This document shows, one piece after another, positions 48,740 through 57,840 of a stretch of DNA of 64,000 nt. Under the pieces are notes generated by a model, which worked only from the letters and a program-made list of their open reading frames with translations, did no database searches and was not told the origin of the DNA. The first letter of the stretch is position 1, and every line of letters starts with the position of its first letter. A program made the translations under genes and the position numbers. The stretch comes from Conus ventricosus (Eukaryota > Mollusca > Gastropoda > Neogastropoda > Conidae): assembly GCA_018398815.1 (NCBI GenBank), contig CM031620.1, positions 69,006,590-69,070,589 on the forward strand, written 5' to 3'.

Positions 48740-49350
48740 ATGGAACAGACAACTTTGGTGTCAATGCCGATGTTAAACTTTATGATAAAAACCCCTCATT
48801 GCTCATTGATTTGTGGGCAGACTGGTTGTGGAAAAACAATATTTGTCCTCGACCTATTACAAACAGTTTATCGTTATAATTTTGATCATATTGTGATTTT
48901 CTGCCCAACACTTAAATGGAACAAAGCATATAATGATAGAAGATTTATATGGGCGGATGATGACATATATTTAATTGATCCCAGCAATAAGCTAAGTGAG
49001 TGTTTAGAACACTTTTATAAATTGTTTGAGGGAACGCAAACACTATTTATTATAGATGACTGTTCGGCAGAAAGAGACATAGTTAAAAAGAGAAACACTT
49101 TGTCAAAACTGGCTTTCAGTGGAAGACATGCTGGGATAAGTGTGTGATTTTATGTCAAAAATATAACTCCGTTTTAAAAGACTTTAGAGAACAATTAAAG
49201 ACTGTAGTTTTATTTCACATGAAAGACAGAGACGCATTTGATGAATGTATGCGCGAAAATGATGTTATTGAAAATGATCAGGAAAAACACAGGATTAAGC
49301 AAAAACTAAAATCTGAAAAGTTTAGTAAATTAGTATTGAAAAACGGATAA
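48740..49350 (+). CDS. Packaging-type (A32-like, FtsK/HerA superfamily) ATPase
   Basis: It starts at the ATG at 48740. A Walker A motif GQTGCGKT (48815-48838) and Walker B with an acidic pair (LFIIDDCS, about 49046-49070) are followed by GRHAGIS and QKYNSVLKDF, the arrangement of the A32-like genome-packaging ATPases of Polintons and nucleocytoplasmic large DNA viruses. At roughly 200 residues it is the usual size for the Polinton type. A single-base deletion at about 49148 puts a TGA in frame just after the GRHAGISV segment; the reading resumes in the next frame from about 49144 and ends at the stop near 49350. The role is translocation of element DNA into capsids, by family knowledge. It is followed 65 bp later by the hairpin. 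Confidence 0.8.
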
Positions 49351-49414
49351 CCCTACACACTATGTTTGTTTGTAAAAAATCGTTATTTTTTTGGTTATAG
49401 AAGACTTACTTGTC

Positions 49415-49503
49415 AGAGAACTATAAAAGGCGGGGTCTAGGTTCAACTGTCCCGAAACTGGTTGAGGGACAGTTGAGCTAGACCCCGCCTTTTATAGTTC
49501 TCT
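49415..49503. repeat. 89-bp inverted repeat with TATA and GC boxes in both arms
   Basis: The left arm 49415-49453 (39 bp) pairs with the right arm 49466-49503 (38 bp), with one mismatch and one extra base. The loop is 'gaaactggttga' at 49454-49465. Each arm carries ACTATAAAAGG followed by GCGGGGTC, so a TATA box and a GC box face inwards from both sides. It lies between the ATPase stop and an L1-like fragment. The ends are 5'-AG…CT-3', as in Polinton termini, but no target-site duplication is visible. Confidence 0.9.
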
Positions 49504-49544
49504 GTAGCTGACATCTCACCTTTGAGATAAGCCATATTGAATGA

Positions 49545-49790
49545 CTCATATATCATATGCTCAATTTAGACCAAAAGAACTTTAGGAAACTGGTTGTAAT
49601 TCCATCTGGTCCAGGTGCTGAGTTATTCTTCATTGCTTGTAGGGAAATTGTAATCTCCGCAAGCGAGAGTTCCGAGTCAAGGTTCAACTTTTGTTCTTCT
49701 GTTAATTTAGGTATTCGGGTTCTATTCATGAAATCGTTTGCTATAATAGCATCGAATTGTCTAGCTGTGCTATACATTTCTCTGTAGAAC
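49545..49790 (-). pseudogene. L1/Tx1-like LINE reverse transcriptase fragment
   Basis: The minus strand reads LTEEQKLNLDSELSLAEI then MKNNSAPGPDGITTSFLKFF, the conserved segment just before RT motif 1 in L1-clade LINEs, preceded by FYREMYS. It ends abruptly at about 49545, so the RT palm is absent. Upstream on the same strand (50080-49800) is a Ser/Lys-rich open stretch starting MAGEHKEMTSAISKYF-like that could be the ORF1 start of the same element, giving an internally deleted copy. Confidence 0.65.
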
Positions 49791-50156
49791 CGTGTTTGTT
49801 CTCTTATAATGAGAATAGCTGATGAACATCTTCCTTCGTAGAGAGTTTCGTCAAAGCCGCTTTGATTTCACATAAAGTCCCTTGCATTGTCATGTCATCT
49901 GCACTGCTATCTAAATCTTGCTTCTGTTTTTTTGCTCATGATTTTGCTCTCTTGGTTCGGGCTGGTAGCACTCGATTCACTCGACGATGAAGATGGTTTC
50001 CGCTTTTCACCTCCTCTTCCAGAAAAATATTTAGAAATGGCTGAAGTCATTTCCTTATGTTCTCCTGCCATTGCACATCTTCAGATTTAATAAAGTTTGC
50101 GTCCTTGTAATCTTAATTGTCCATCTCTTTGAGAAACAGAAGGGGGAAAAAAAAAA

Positions 50157-50177
50157 GGGGGGGGGGGGGGGGGGGGG
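50157..50177. repeat. Poly-G(21) after poly-A
   Basis: Ten A then twenty-one G. The noisy duplicate has twenty-two G at 47815-47836. Confidence 0.9.
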
Positions 50178-51011
50178 AAACCACTGCAGCGCCATGCTCA
50201 CATCACCACTAACATCTGCATTACTCCAACGTGCTACACAGAAGGCCAACACAACATGTCACTGTTTTCACAGAAAGTAAATCGGCCGTTTCCCGCACAG
50301 TAGTTCCATGCACATAGTCCAACTAAGAAACAGCTTCATTTACAAACTGCAGAACATGAAGTTACCTCCAAAACCTGTCGTGTTGCGGAACACTCGTCAG
50401 ACACGTCCGACCACTTCGGCGAGCGGAAGTCAAGTCTCTCTGAGGCAACTTTTGGTAAGTCCGGCCACTAAGCCGAGAATCATAGAGCCTTTTCCAGAGT
50501 GCTGGCCAGTGTTCAGGTTCCATTCATTGAATGTTTTTTCTATTATTTGCTCTTAGTGAATGGTAATGTATTGTGTATGACTGGACAAGACCTGTCTATC
50601 CTATGATATTTTTTAGCGTATTTTAGGAAATTTGAATGGAAAGTACAATGATGTGCTGAGTACGACAAAAATACGAAAATTGGCAACATTGGCTACAACT
50701 AAAAAAAGTACTGTTTTCCTGTTTGAAGACGCAAGTTATTGTCCGTAGTTTCAGGTTGCGCGTACTCGCTTACACCATGGTCGGCCATCTTTCATAGTGA
50801 GCGACTGACACAGATATTCACTAAGAGAATGCCGCCACCAGTGAAATTACGCGTTCATGAGAGTGATGAAGTGCTAGATGTTGAAAAGAAGGTTGCCGAA
50901 ACGATGGAGCAAGCTTTCCTGAATGCATACCACGCAAACTTGGAAGTGCTTAGTCCCAGGCTAAAAAAAGGTCTAACTTTGGTGTGGTGCACTTTGTGCG
51001 AAACGGGTTTT
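50178..51011. other. Unique sequence, possible small plus-strand frame
   Basis: A plus-strand frame (50829-51015) reads MPPPVKLRVHESDEVLDVEK then KVAETMEQAFLNAYHANLEV and stays open until the LINE tail. The related noisy copy stops near 48525. No domain recognised and no splice evidence. Confidence 0.3.
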
Positions 51012-52556
51012 ACTTGAACTTGAACTTGAACTTGTAGGTGTTAGAGGCCTTAAAAGATCTGTTCACCATTCTAAATATTACACTTGGGATGAAAACATCG
51101 CATGCGTGGATGGAAGAGAGTCACGACTGAAACTATCTATGCTGATAACATTCCGGATTGTATTTTGTCGGAAGTTCCTGCCAATGAGTATCTAACCGTG
51201 ATTTGAAGATGTTGACTGTAGGGGCTGTTACCACGGAGTCAGGAAGACCATTCCAAACATCAATCACACGGAGAGAGAAGTAGTTTCCCCTGATATTCAG
51301 TCTGTGATGAACTTTGGATAGTTTTCAAGGAGTGTCCCCTGCTGTCCCTGCTGGTAAATAGTTCAAAACGTGGTTTATCACTCCGGTAGATGCCGTGTAT
51401 GAACTTGTACAAGTCTATCATGTCTCCCCTTTTTCTTCTGTGTTCCAGGCTTGGTAGTTTGAGAGTAGAAAGACGCTCAGGATATGGTTTGTCTTTGAGA
51501 GATGCTAAAAGTTTAGTTGCTCTGCGCTGAACATCTTCTACATCCTGGCACAGTGTTTTGTAGTAGGGTTGCCAAACTGAATGTCCGTACTCTAGTACTG
51601 GTCGTACAAGAGACTTGTACAGTTGTAGGAAGGTATCTTCAGTCAGAAAGTCAAAGGAGCGACGGATGATACCAACAACTCTATTTGCTTTAGCAGTTGC
51701 CTTGGCCACATGTTCTCTGAAATTCAGTTTGTTGTCAATGTAAACCCCAAGGTCCTTCTCAACTTCAATTTCAGACAGAGTTGTGGTACATGTCTCACCT
51801 TCGATGTTTACTTCGGTCATGTAGTATACAGCATCTGACTTCTTGTTCCCCAGCTTCAGGACATGGCATTTTTCAGGTGAAACTTCAATAACCATTGTCT
51901 TGACCAGCTTTGCAGCCTGTCTAGATCTCCCTGCAAAACATGCGTAGCTCCTTCATCGTCAGTTCGTGCAAAAACCTTAGTGTCGTCTGCAAATAGGTGT
52001 ACAGTGTTTTGAACGAGATTCGGCAGATCATTAATATACAGTACAAACAAGACAGGTCCCAGGATACTACCCTGGGAATCCCACTCGAGACATTGGCTTC
52101 TTGTGACTGTGCGCCGTTGACGACAACCCGCTGACGCCTGCTGTGCAGGAAGTCCTGTATCCAAAGTAGTATCTTCCCTTTAATACCGTGTGCCTGAACT
52201 TTCGAAACAAGTCGTCTGTGTGGAACGCTATCAAACGCTTTCTGGAAGTCCATGTAGACAATGTCGACTGATCCTCCATCATCTAAGACCTTAGTCCATG
52301 TGTCCATGACGTCGAGAAGCTGAGTGATGCACGACCTCCCCTTTACAAACCCATGTTGTTTCTCACTGACAAGGTTGTTTTCTTCTAGGTGTTTGACAAG
52401 TTGTTCTCTTACTAATTTTTCCATTACTTTGCAGAGGATGCATGTAAGGTTAACTGGCCTGTAGTTATTAGCTAGCATTTTGCTGCCTTTCTTGAAGATA
52501 GGTGTAACCTGTGCCAACCGCCAGTCTTCTGGGATTTTTCCTTCGTTCAAGGATTT
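51012..52556 (-). mobile_element. 5'-truncated jockey/CR1-superfamily LINE
   Basis: The minus-strand RT reads in three frames: IPEDWRLAQVTPIFKKGSK and VYMDFQKAFDSVPHRRL (52540-52200), then LFADDTKVFAR with the catalytic FADD box (51979-51993 codes FADDT), then VEKDLGVYIDNKLNF and LVRPVLEYGHSVWQPYYK to a stop near 51260. Single-base deletions shift the frame near 52075 and near 51880. There is no endonuclease and no ORF1: the element is cut at the poly-C run 52557-52577. The 3' end is marked by a (AAGTTC)n tail on the minus strand (51012-51034), replacing poly-A as in several jockey/CR1/L2-type elements. Confidence 0.85.
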
Positions 52557-52577
52557 CCCCCCCCCCCCCCCCCCCCC
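52557..52577. repeat. Poly-C(21) at the LINE 5' boundary
   Basis: Twenty-one C between the LINE RT frame and unrelated sequence. On the minus strand it inserts a glycine run where conserved RT sequence is expected. Confidence 0.9.
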
Positions 52578-52870
52578 GTCCCTCATTTCTGAACTACTTC
52601 GCTGAACCAGTTCTAAAACCACATGGCATTCTCCTTCTCCCCGATATATTGGTGAAGCAGGAAATTCCACACGTGCCTTCCCAGTGCCAGACGGGTCTCT
52701 TTGTTCGGACTAATCTGGGGTCACAAAGGTCATCGCTAGTGCATGTAAACTTACCCTTCCAGTGGCTAGAACCCTGTTCTAAATATTCATGGCAACTGCA
52801 TCCCCTATACGGTAGACGAGTGAACATGGGAATTTTTTTTTTTATAGTTGTGCCGTCATGGATGCAAGCA
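52578..52870. other. Unique sequence, no gene identified
   Basis: The minus strand is open for about 90 codons with several Cys and Trp (GKFTCTSDDLCDPRLVRTK) but matches no domain I know. Confidence 0.3.
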
Positions 52871-53003
52871 CGTCCAGGCAGTACACCAGTGCTGCTGTCA
52901 CCAGGGCACGGCTCGTCCAGGCAGTACAGCAGTGCTGCCGTCACCAGGGCACGGCTCGTCCAGGCAGTACAGCAGTGCTGCCGTCACCAGGGCACGGCTC
53001 GTC
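52871..53003. repeat. 43-bp minisatellite, three units
   Basis: Three units of 'cgtccaggcagtacagcagtgctgccgtcaccagggcacggct', the first slightly diverged. Open in all plus-strand frames. Confidence 0.93.
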
Positions 53004-53074
53004 GTGGAGTTGGCGTCACTATCACACGGTACGTCGCGAAAAGTTTAACTTCTAGTGATACTGTTAATTAGATC

Positions 53075-53301
53075 CAAAAACGGGGGGAGGGAGTGGGGGA
53101 GAGGGGATTGAGTGGCAGTACAAAGAGAAGAAAAAGGATGGAAAATGATAACTGTATGAAGGGTATACATATGTGTGACTGTCACTGTATGTGGGCAGGG
53201 TGGGGTGGGGTGGGGTGGGGGGTGGGAGTGAAAGGGACAAGGGCATTATAATGTTATTGCTATTTTTTCTATGAGATGGTCAACTAGATATGTGCAGTGT
53301 G

Positions 53302-53370
<69 letters not shown>
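53075..53370. repeat. G-rich stretch and (GT)n microsatellite
   Basis: (GGGGT)n at 53192-53225 and about 30 GT units at 53301-53367 with one 'atg' interruption. Confidence 0.9.
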
Positions 53371-53489
53371 GTAGTGCACTTGTGCTAGTTGGTTTGAGTG
53401 TGAATACAGCGCAGTGAGTTGGCTGCAATAATTGCGCGATATAAGATCCATATTAAAGTTCAAGGTAATAAAAATACTCTTTTTTGTCA

Positions 53490-53775
53490 TCGAATACTAG
53501 TAGAAAGAAACTCGTGGAGAGCGTGGCAGCAGAGAGTCCTCAGAAGAGAAGCCCCCTTCATGCAAGTGTTTCGGCCCTTATCTCCTGACACTCTAGGGGG
53601 GTTGGGCCACACCCGGTTCATGACTCCGGATGTCCCTCTGCTGCCCCTTTTTTTTTTTTTTTTTTTTTCCCCATCTTGGGACGAGCCATGGCTGGGATTC
53701 GAACCCATGACCCTCTGGACATGCTCATTTTCTACTTAATGACTCGCGCTTTAACCACTGAGCCACAAGGACACC
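53490..53775 (-). repeat. tRNA-derived SINE with intact pol III boxes
   Basis: On the minus strand, TGGCTCAGTGG (plus-strand 53755-53765) fits the A box exactly and GTTCGAATC (53696-53704) fits the B box exactly, 50 bases apart as in tRNA genes. The arms of a tRNA cloverleaf are not complete (no matching acceptor stem). The body continues past a T23 run (53649-53668 region) to about 53490. It belongs to a different family from the SINE at 455-862. Confidence 0.75.
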
Positions 53776-54699
53776 TGATATTTGTGGGGAAATTAAGCCT
53801 TATGAAGTTCACTTTTGTTCCTCCTTGACCAGATCCAGCTTGAACACCTCTCTGCCGCTTCTGCCATTGCTTTCAGGGCTCTGGTTTTTTCCTTCCCTGC
53901 AACTGAGAGCTGTTTCATACTAAAATTTACTCCATGGAATACTAATGGTTCAGTTTTGAGGTAGACAGGTATGCTGAACTCTGGATAAATTTTCTATAAA
54001 TAAAAGAAACGAAACTAACAACTACAAAAAGGCAACACCATTACTTGAAAGTGAAAATTTGTCAATGAAAACAATATTGTTCTGTGAACGGTTAGCATTT
54101 AACATGTTAAGGAATTATTTTTAATGTACAACATAGCTGATAAATGCAGAGAGTCTGTTTCATTAGTAAAAACCAACATTAATGTAGATAATTTTTTGTT
54201 GTTGGCGAAACAAAGATTCTTGACCCGAGCTCAAATATGTAAGTAATGATAGATTTCATGAACCGAGTCGGTCGCGCACACACAAAAAAACAAAAACAGA
54301 AAAAGGTAGTTTCTTGAAGTGTGAATCATGATCTGCACATTTAAGTAAAACGAATATGCAAAAGAGACATTGAGAAGAATAAGATAATCCGTTCCTGGCA
54401 GAAGTGAATTTGAATCAATATCATTGCACTGAAATGGGTCCCTCAGTTAAGCTGCCATTTTGATTTTAACACTAGCATTAAACAACAGAGTTATTGAAGT
54501 ATAGAGTCTTGAATCATACAAAATTCATATCTTAGATTTGGCGTCATATACTCTACCATGTCAGACAGTAGCATTCTATGGCAGTTAGTTAGCTCTAAAG
54601 GCCGAATTTTTGTGTGGCTAACGCAGTAACAAGACACCCACCCTACTTCCGTCTTAGACAGAAAGCCGGTGCAAACTTCCTGTTCCTCATTCAGCTGTA
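53776..54699. other. Unique AT-rich sequence, no gene seen
   Basis: No frame above 60 codons with any motif and no repeats apart from short A runs. Confidence 0.45.
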
Positions 54700-55631
54700 T
54701 CTGTATCTGTAGCTATACGTCGCTTGACATCCAGTGATCTGGCTTTGGCGCGACGGGTGGGGGTGTGCAGCGAAGGTTGTTAACGGCGCTTGGTGGTCAG
54801 CGCCCTCTTGAATAAATCAGTGGATGGCGAGTGGACCACCGAATTGTCCAAGTGGTTCCACGCTATTATGGTGCGTGGGAAGAAGGACTGCCTATACTGG
54901 TTTGACTGGCAACGTGGTACAAAGAAACACCGATCGTTGTTCCTAATGTAGTTTTCAACAGGGTTGTTGATTACATAGTCTGCTGTGTTACGTCTGGGTC
55001 TGATCATGCGGCCAGCTCTTTGAGGTGTCAAGAATTGATGAGGAGGTATTGCCGGCACCAGCCCCTCAACCACCTTGTAGAAGAAGGTCAGGCGGAGTTG
55101 TTCACGTCGTTCCTGGAGGGTCGGGAGGTTGTGTCGTGTCAGGAGGCCCGTAACAAAGCCAGGGGTGGTAGAGCGATAGTTGCCTGCGATGAAGCGCACT
55201 GCAGTGCGCTGAATGCGTTCAATCTTATCGATGTCCTGTCTCTGATACGGGTCCCAGACCAACGCCCCGTACTCAAGGAGGGGACGGACTAGGGCCAGGT
55301 AGGCGTTACGTTTGCAGGTTGATGGGCAGTGGTGGAGGTTTCTCCGGAGGAATCCAAGGGTGCTATTCGCTTTTTTGGTGATGCCGCTGATGTGGTTGCT
55401 CCATTTGAGGTTATCAGAGAATTGGATTCCTAGGTATGGGTTTGAGGATACTGATTTCAAGATAGTGTTATTGAGGGAGTACATGAGAGTGGAAGGTAGG
55501 TGAAGGGAGAGACTCATTGCGTAGCACTTGGTAGCGTTGAAGCGCATTCCCCATTTCTCTGCCCAGGCTTCAAGACACTTCAGATCCGCTTGTAGGGTGT
55601 GGTGGTCTTGGAGGCTATGGCCTTCCACCAC
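54700..55631 (-). mobile_element. Second 5'-truncated LINE, RT C-terminal part
   Basis: A continuous minus-strand frame (55631 to a stop at 54780, 283 codons) begins in the RT palm after the catalytic box (LQADLKCLEAWAEKWGMRFN), continues through NPYLGIQFSDNLKWSNHI and LVRPLLEYGALVWDPYQR, and ends in a conserved RFFVPRC / SFFPRTIIAWNHL-like block (here CFFVPRCQSNQYRQSFFPR). This is the C-terminal region of jockey/CR1-type RTs widespread in molluscs and cnidarians. It has no frame breaks, unlike the neighbouring LINE. A short 'ctgtatctgtatctgta' repeat near 54698-54714 may be the 3' tail. It is truncated at 55631. Confidence 0.85.
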
Positions 55632-55739
55632 GAAAGGATTGGTTTTCTTGCTCTGACTCGCCTAACTTCTGTATTTTTTAGCAGATTGCTTGTGATTTGC
55701 TTTCTTGCTTGTTCTGTTGTGGCTTGCGCTTAACCCTCG

Positions 55740-55906
55740 TTGATTACAGCTGCTTGAGGTTACGATCGCTCGCGCGTCACGTTTGTCTTTTCACACTTCA
55801 CGTTCGATCGATATCCCTCCTTCGCCACGCGCCTCGCCATTTTTTCTCGATTTTGTGTTCGTATATTCCGTGTTTGTTCCGTCTACCACAGCCCAAGATG
55901 GTGAGT
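55740..55906 (+). promoter_or_regulatory. Possible CpG-rich promoter and first exon ending at ATG
   Basis: A cluster of CG dinucleotides (55758-55835) precedes a pyrimidine-rich leader and CCCAAGATG|GTGAGTG, where the ATG (55898-55900) is directly followed by a strong 5' splice-site core (55901-55906). That layout is common for short first exons of broadly expressed genes. It could serve the zinc-finger gene at 56405, but no splice acceptor was proven. Confidence 0.3.
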
Positions 55907-56057
55907 GAACGATGGGTCGAGGGAAGACACCTTTCCGTCGTCTCTCTCTGCCCCGGAGGCCCTGCGTTCCGATCCCAAGGAACAAACCGTGCCTCCCTCA
56001 GTGGAAGAACGTACGGCCAACCTAGAGGGGGGTTCAACGCAGGGGATGTTTGACAGG

Positions 56058-56165
56058 GTTCCCAGGGTCCTTACCGGTCCTTACAGGTCCTTACATTTTG
56101 AAACACCTCAAGTAAGGCCTTACAAGTGCTTATATTAGCATCAAGGTCCTTACAAGTCCTTATGA
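56058..56165. repeat. Short 'ggtccttac' direct repeats
   Basis: Seven imperfect copies of 'ggtccttacaagt' or its start within 110 bp. Function unknown. Confidence 0.6.
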
Positions 56166-56404
56166 CAGCCAAAAAGATTGTCGATGGCAAAATGCTGGTT
56201 GGAAAATCTCGGAAGCAAGCGGTACTTACTCAGAAATCTGCTCGCCAATGGGTTCTGACAAATGGCCCTAGCCTAGCAGACAACTTTCAGCTTGGAAGTT
56301 TTGATTTTTCTTAAGGTCTCGTCCTAGTTTTGCATGGTCTCGTTTCGCGTGAAGACTCGATACTTACATCCATCATTTCCCAGTCTTTGCTCAAGGCAAT
56401 CAAA

Positions 56405-56930
56405 ATGCCAGGAAAGTGCATTTCAGGATCGTTGGGTAAAAAAAAAGCAGTACAAGGACTGGTTGCTGAAGGATCCCCAAAACAAACATTATGCTCGATG
56501 TTCTGTGTGCGAAAGATCACTGCATTTGGCGTCGATGGCACGTAGGGTTGTGCTAGACCATATTCATAATATGGGAGGTGTGGAGGGAGTTGTCATTGAC
56601 AAAAAAACTCCTTGTCTCAGCATCAGGAGCCTGGGGAAGATGTGACAGATACCTTGCTGAACAGAGGCAAGAGCAGGAGGCAGCTGTGGAAAAAGAGAAG
56701 AGAAAGAGGTTAGGAGAAGAACTGGTCAACCTGAGGAAGAAACCAGTGATGAGGCACGTCATCTACTTGCAGAGGCTGACCGTCTAAGCTTCCATTCTCA
56801 GGAGCAGAGAAGTTTCAGTCTGATTGAACGATCCAGCACTCTGCGTTTGTTAGCTAAGGACAGAAAAAATGAAGCAGAGAGAGTTCAACAGGACATCACA
56901 AGGGTCGAAAAAGAATGGAAAAAATGCTGA
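56405..56930 (+). CDS. Small BED/hAT-type zinc-finger protein with coiled coil, frame-broken
   Basis: Starts MPGKC at the ATG at 56405. One base later in frame it reads FQDRWVKKKQYKDWLLKD, then YARCSVCERSLHL and VVLDHI: a C-x2-C…H arrangement with a preceding W/YK.WL helix, typical of BED-like fingers at the N-terminus of hAT transposases and their domesticated relatives. From 56655 a charged helix follows (YLAEQRQEQEAAVEKEKRKR), and in a further frame ADRLSFHSQEQRSFSLIE then LLAKDRKNEAERVQQD, ending with EKEWKKC and TGA at 56928. Frame changes near 56417, between 56575 and 56650, and near 56720 look like indels. There is no catalytic RNase H-like domain, so it is a domesticated regulator or a remnant. 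DNA binding is inferred from the finger only. Confidence 0.5.
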
Positions 56931-57832
56931 TTAAGGCCAGTGTATGTGTGTGTGTGTGTGCTCTTTTTCTCTCCGACATATATTTAGGATCTGAAAGTGC
57001 CTATGACCACTAATAACAGTTTTGTTTTTGTTTCTCATTCTCAGTGTCATTTTTTTTACGTATCTCTTCTGTTGTGAAAGATTGACATTCAAGTTTAAGT
57101 ATCAGCTGTAACTGTCAGGTTAAAGTATCAGCTGGTTTTAGTTTTAGGTGTTGTCACGAGTTTGTCACGAGGCCTATGACGATTGGCCCATCTAGGGTGG
57201 TGGAATTATTCATTTATTTATTGTAGTTGTTGTTGTCGTGTATCCGTCCCTTGAGGTGGCTTGTGGTGCGGTTGCACCTTAATGTCGTTCAGCTCAGGTT
57301 AGGTTTACTTTCTCTCTCTCTCTCTAATTTCACTGCCCGTGCAATTCATCCTGCAAGTTCACGGGTGGCTGGTACCTTTCGCTTGAACTGGCTGTCTCCA
57401 TCGGCCTCTCGTCTGTCTTTTTACCTGCCGCAAGTGCATTATTCCTCTTAGGCTTGAGGTATTCTCACTGTGACGTAGCGTGGCATGTTGGCTGCCATCG
57501 CTGAGGCAGGTTTTTCTTCACTTGAGCGGAAGATGTCTTTGGGAGCGCCTGCTCCGCTTTTGGTTCTACACCACTTCGTCGAAGGTACGGTCGGTACCTT
57601 CATTCCTACAGTCGGCCTGTAGGGGAGGGACATCACGTCAACTCTTTTCCGCATCTGCTCTGCTGTCCTCTCGACCGGACAGAGGGTAGAGAGTCACTTG
57701 ACCTGCCACTGGGGTCGACCATGGGTAGCTGGTAAGCATCAGTTTCGTGGTTTGTTTGTTGTTGTTTTTTTTTTTTTGTTAGCCGGCTAATTTTTTTTTC
57801 TCTTTTGCGCAATTTCTTTTGGTTTTCAAAAT

Positions 57833-57840
57833 TATAAAAG
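57833..57840 (+). promoter_or_regulatory. TATA box candidate in LTR
   Basis: TATAAAAG. A second candidate, TATAAAA, is at 58158-58164. Which one is used cannot be decided from sequence. Confidence 0.4.

Larger units (their letters stand above)
48575..50915 (+). repeat. Direct duplication, clean copy
   Basis: Clean version of 46300-48525. It begins at 'ccaagcaacaaaatcaatgtgactt' and remains alignable to about 'gttgaaaagaaggttgccgaaac'. The sequence after 50915 continues without a counterpart in the noisy copy. Confidence 0.85.

Noticed and set aside
52594..52944. Minus-strand Cys/Trp-rich frame as an extracellular domain
   Set aside because: No recognisable cysteine pattern, and part of it is the 43-bp minisatellite.
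53690..53775. tRNA gene with perfect A and B boxes
   Set aside because: The acceptor arms do not pair and no 3' terminator fits; tRNA-derived SINE is the better explanation.
55697..56053. 118-codon plus-strand frame as a protein
   Set aside because: Spans the CpG-rich leader and the apparent ATG|GTGAGT donor, with no domain; looks non-coding.
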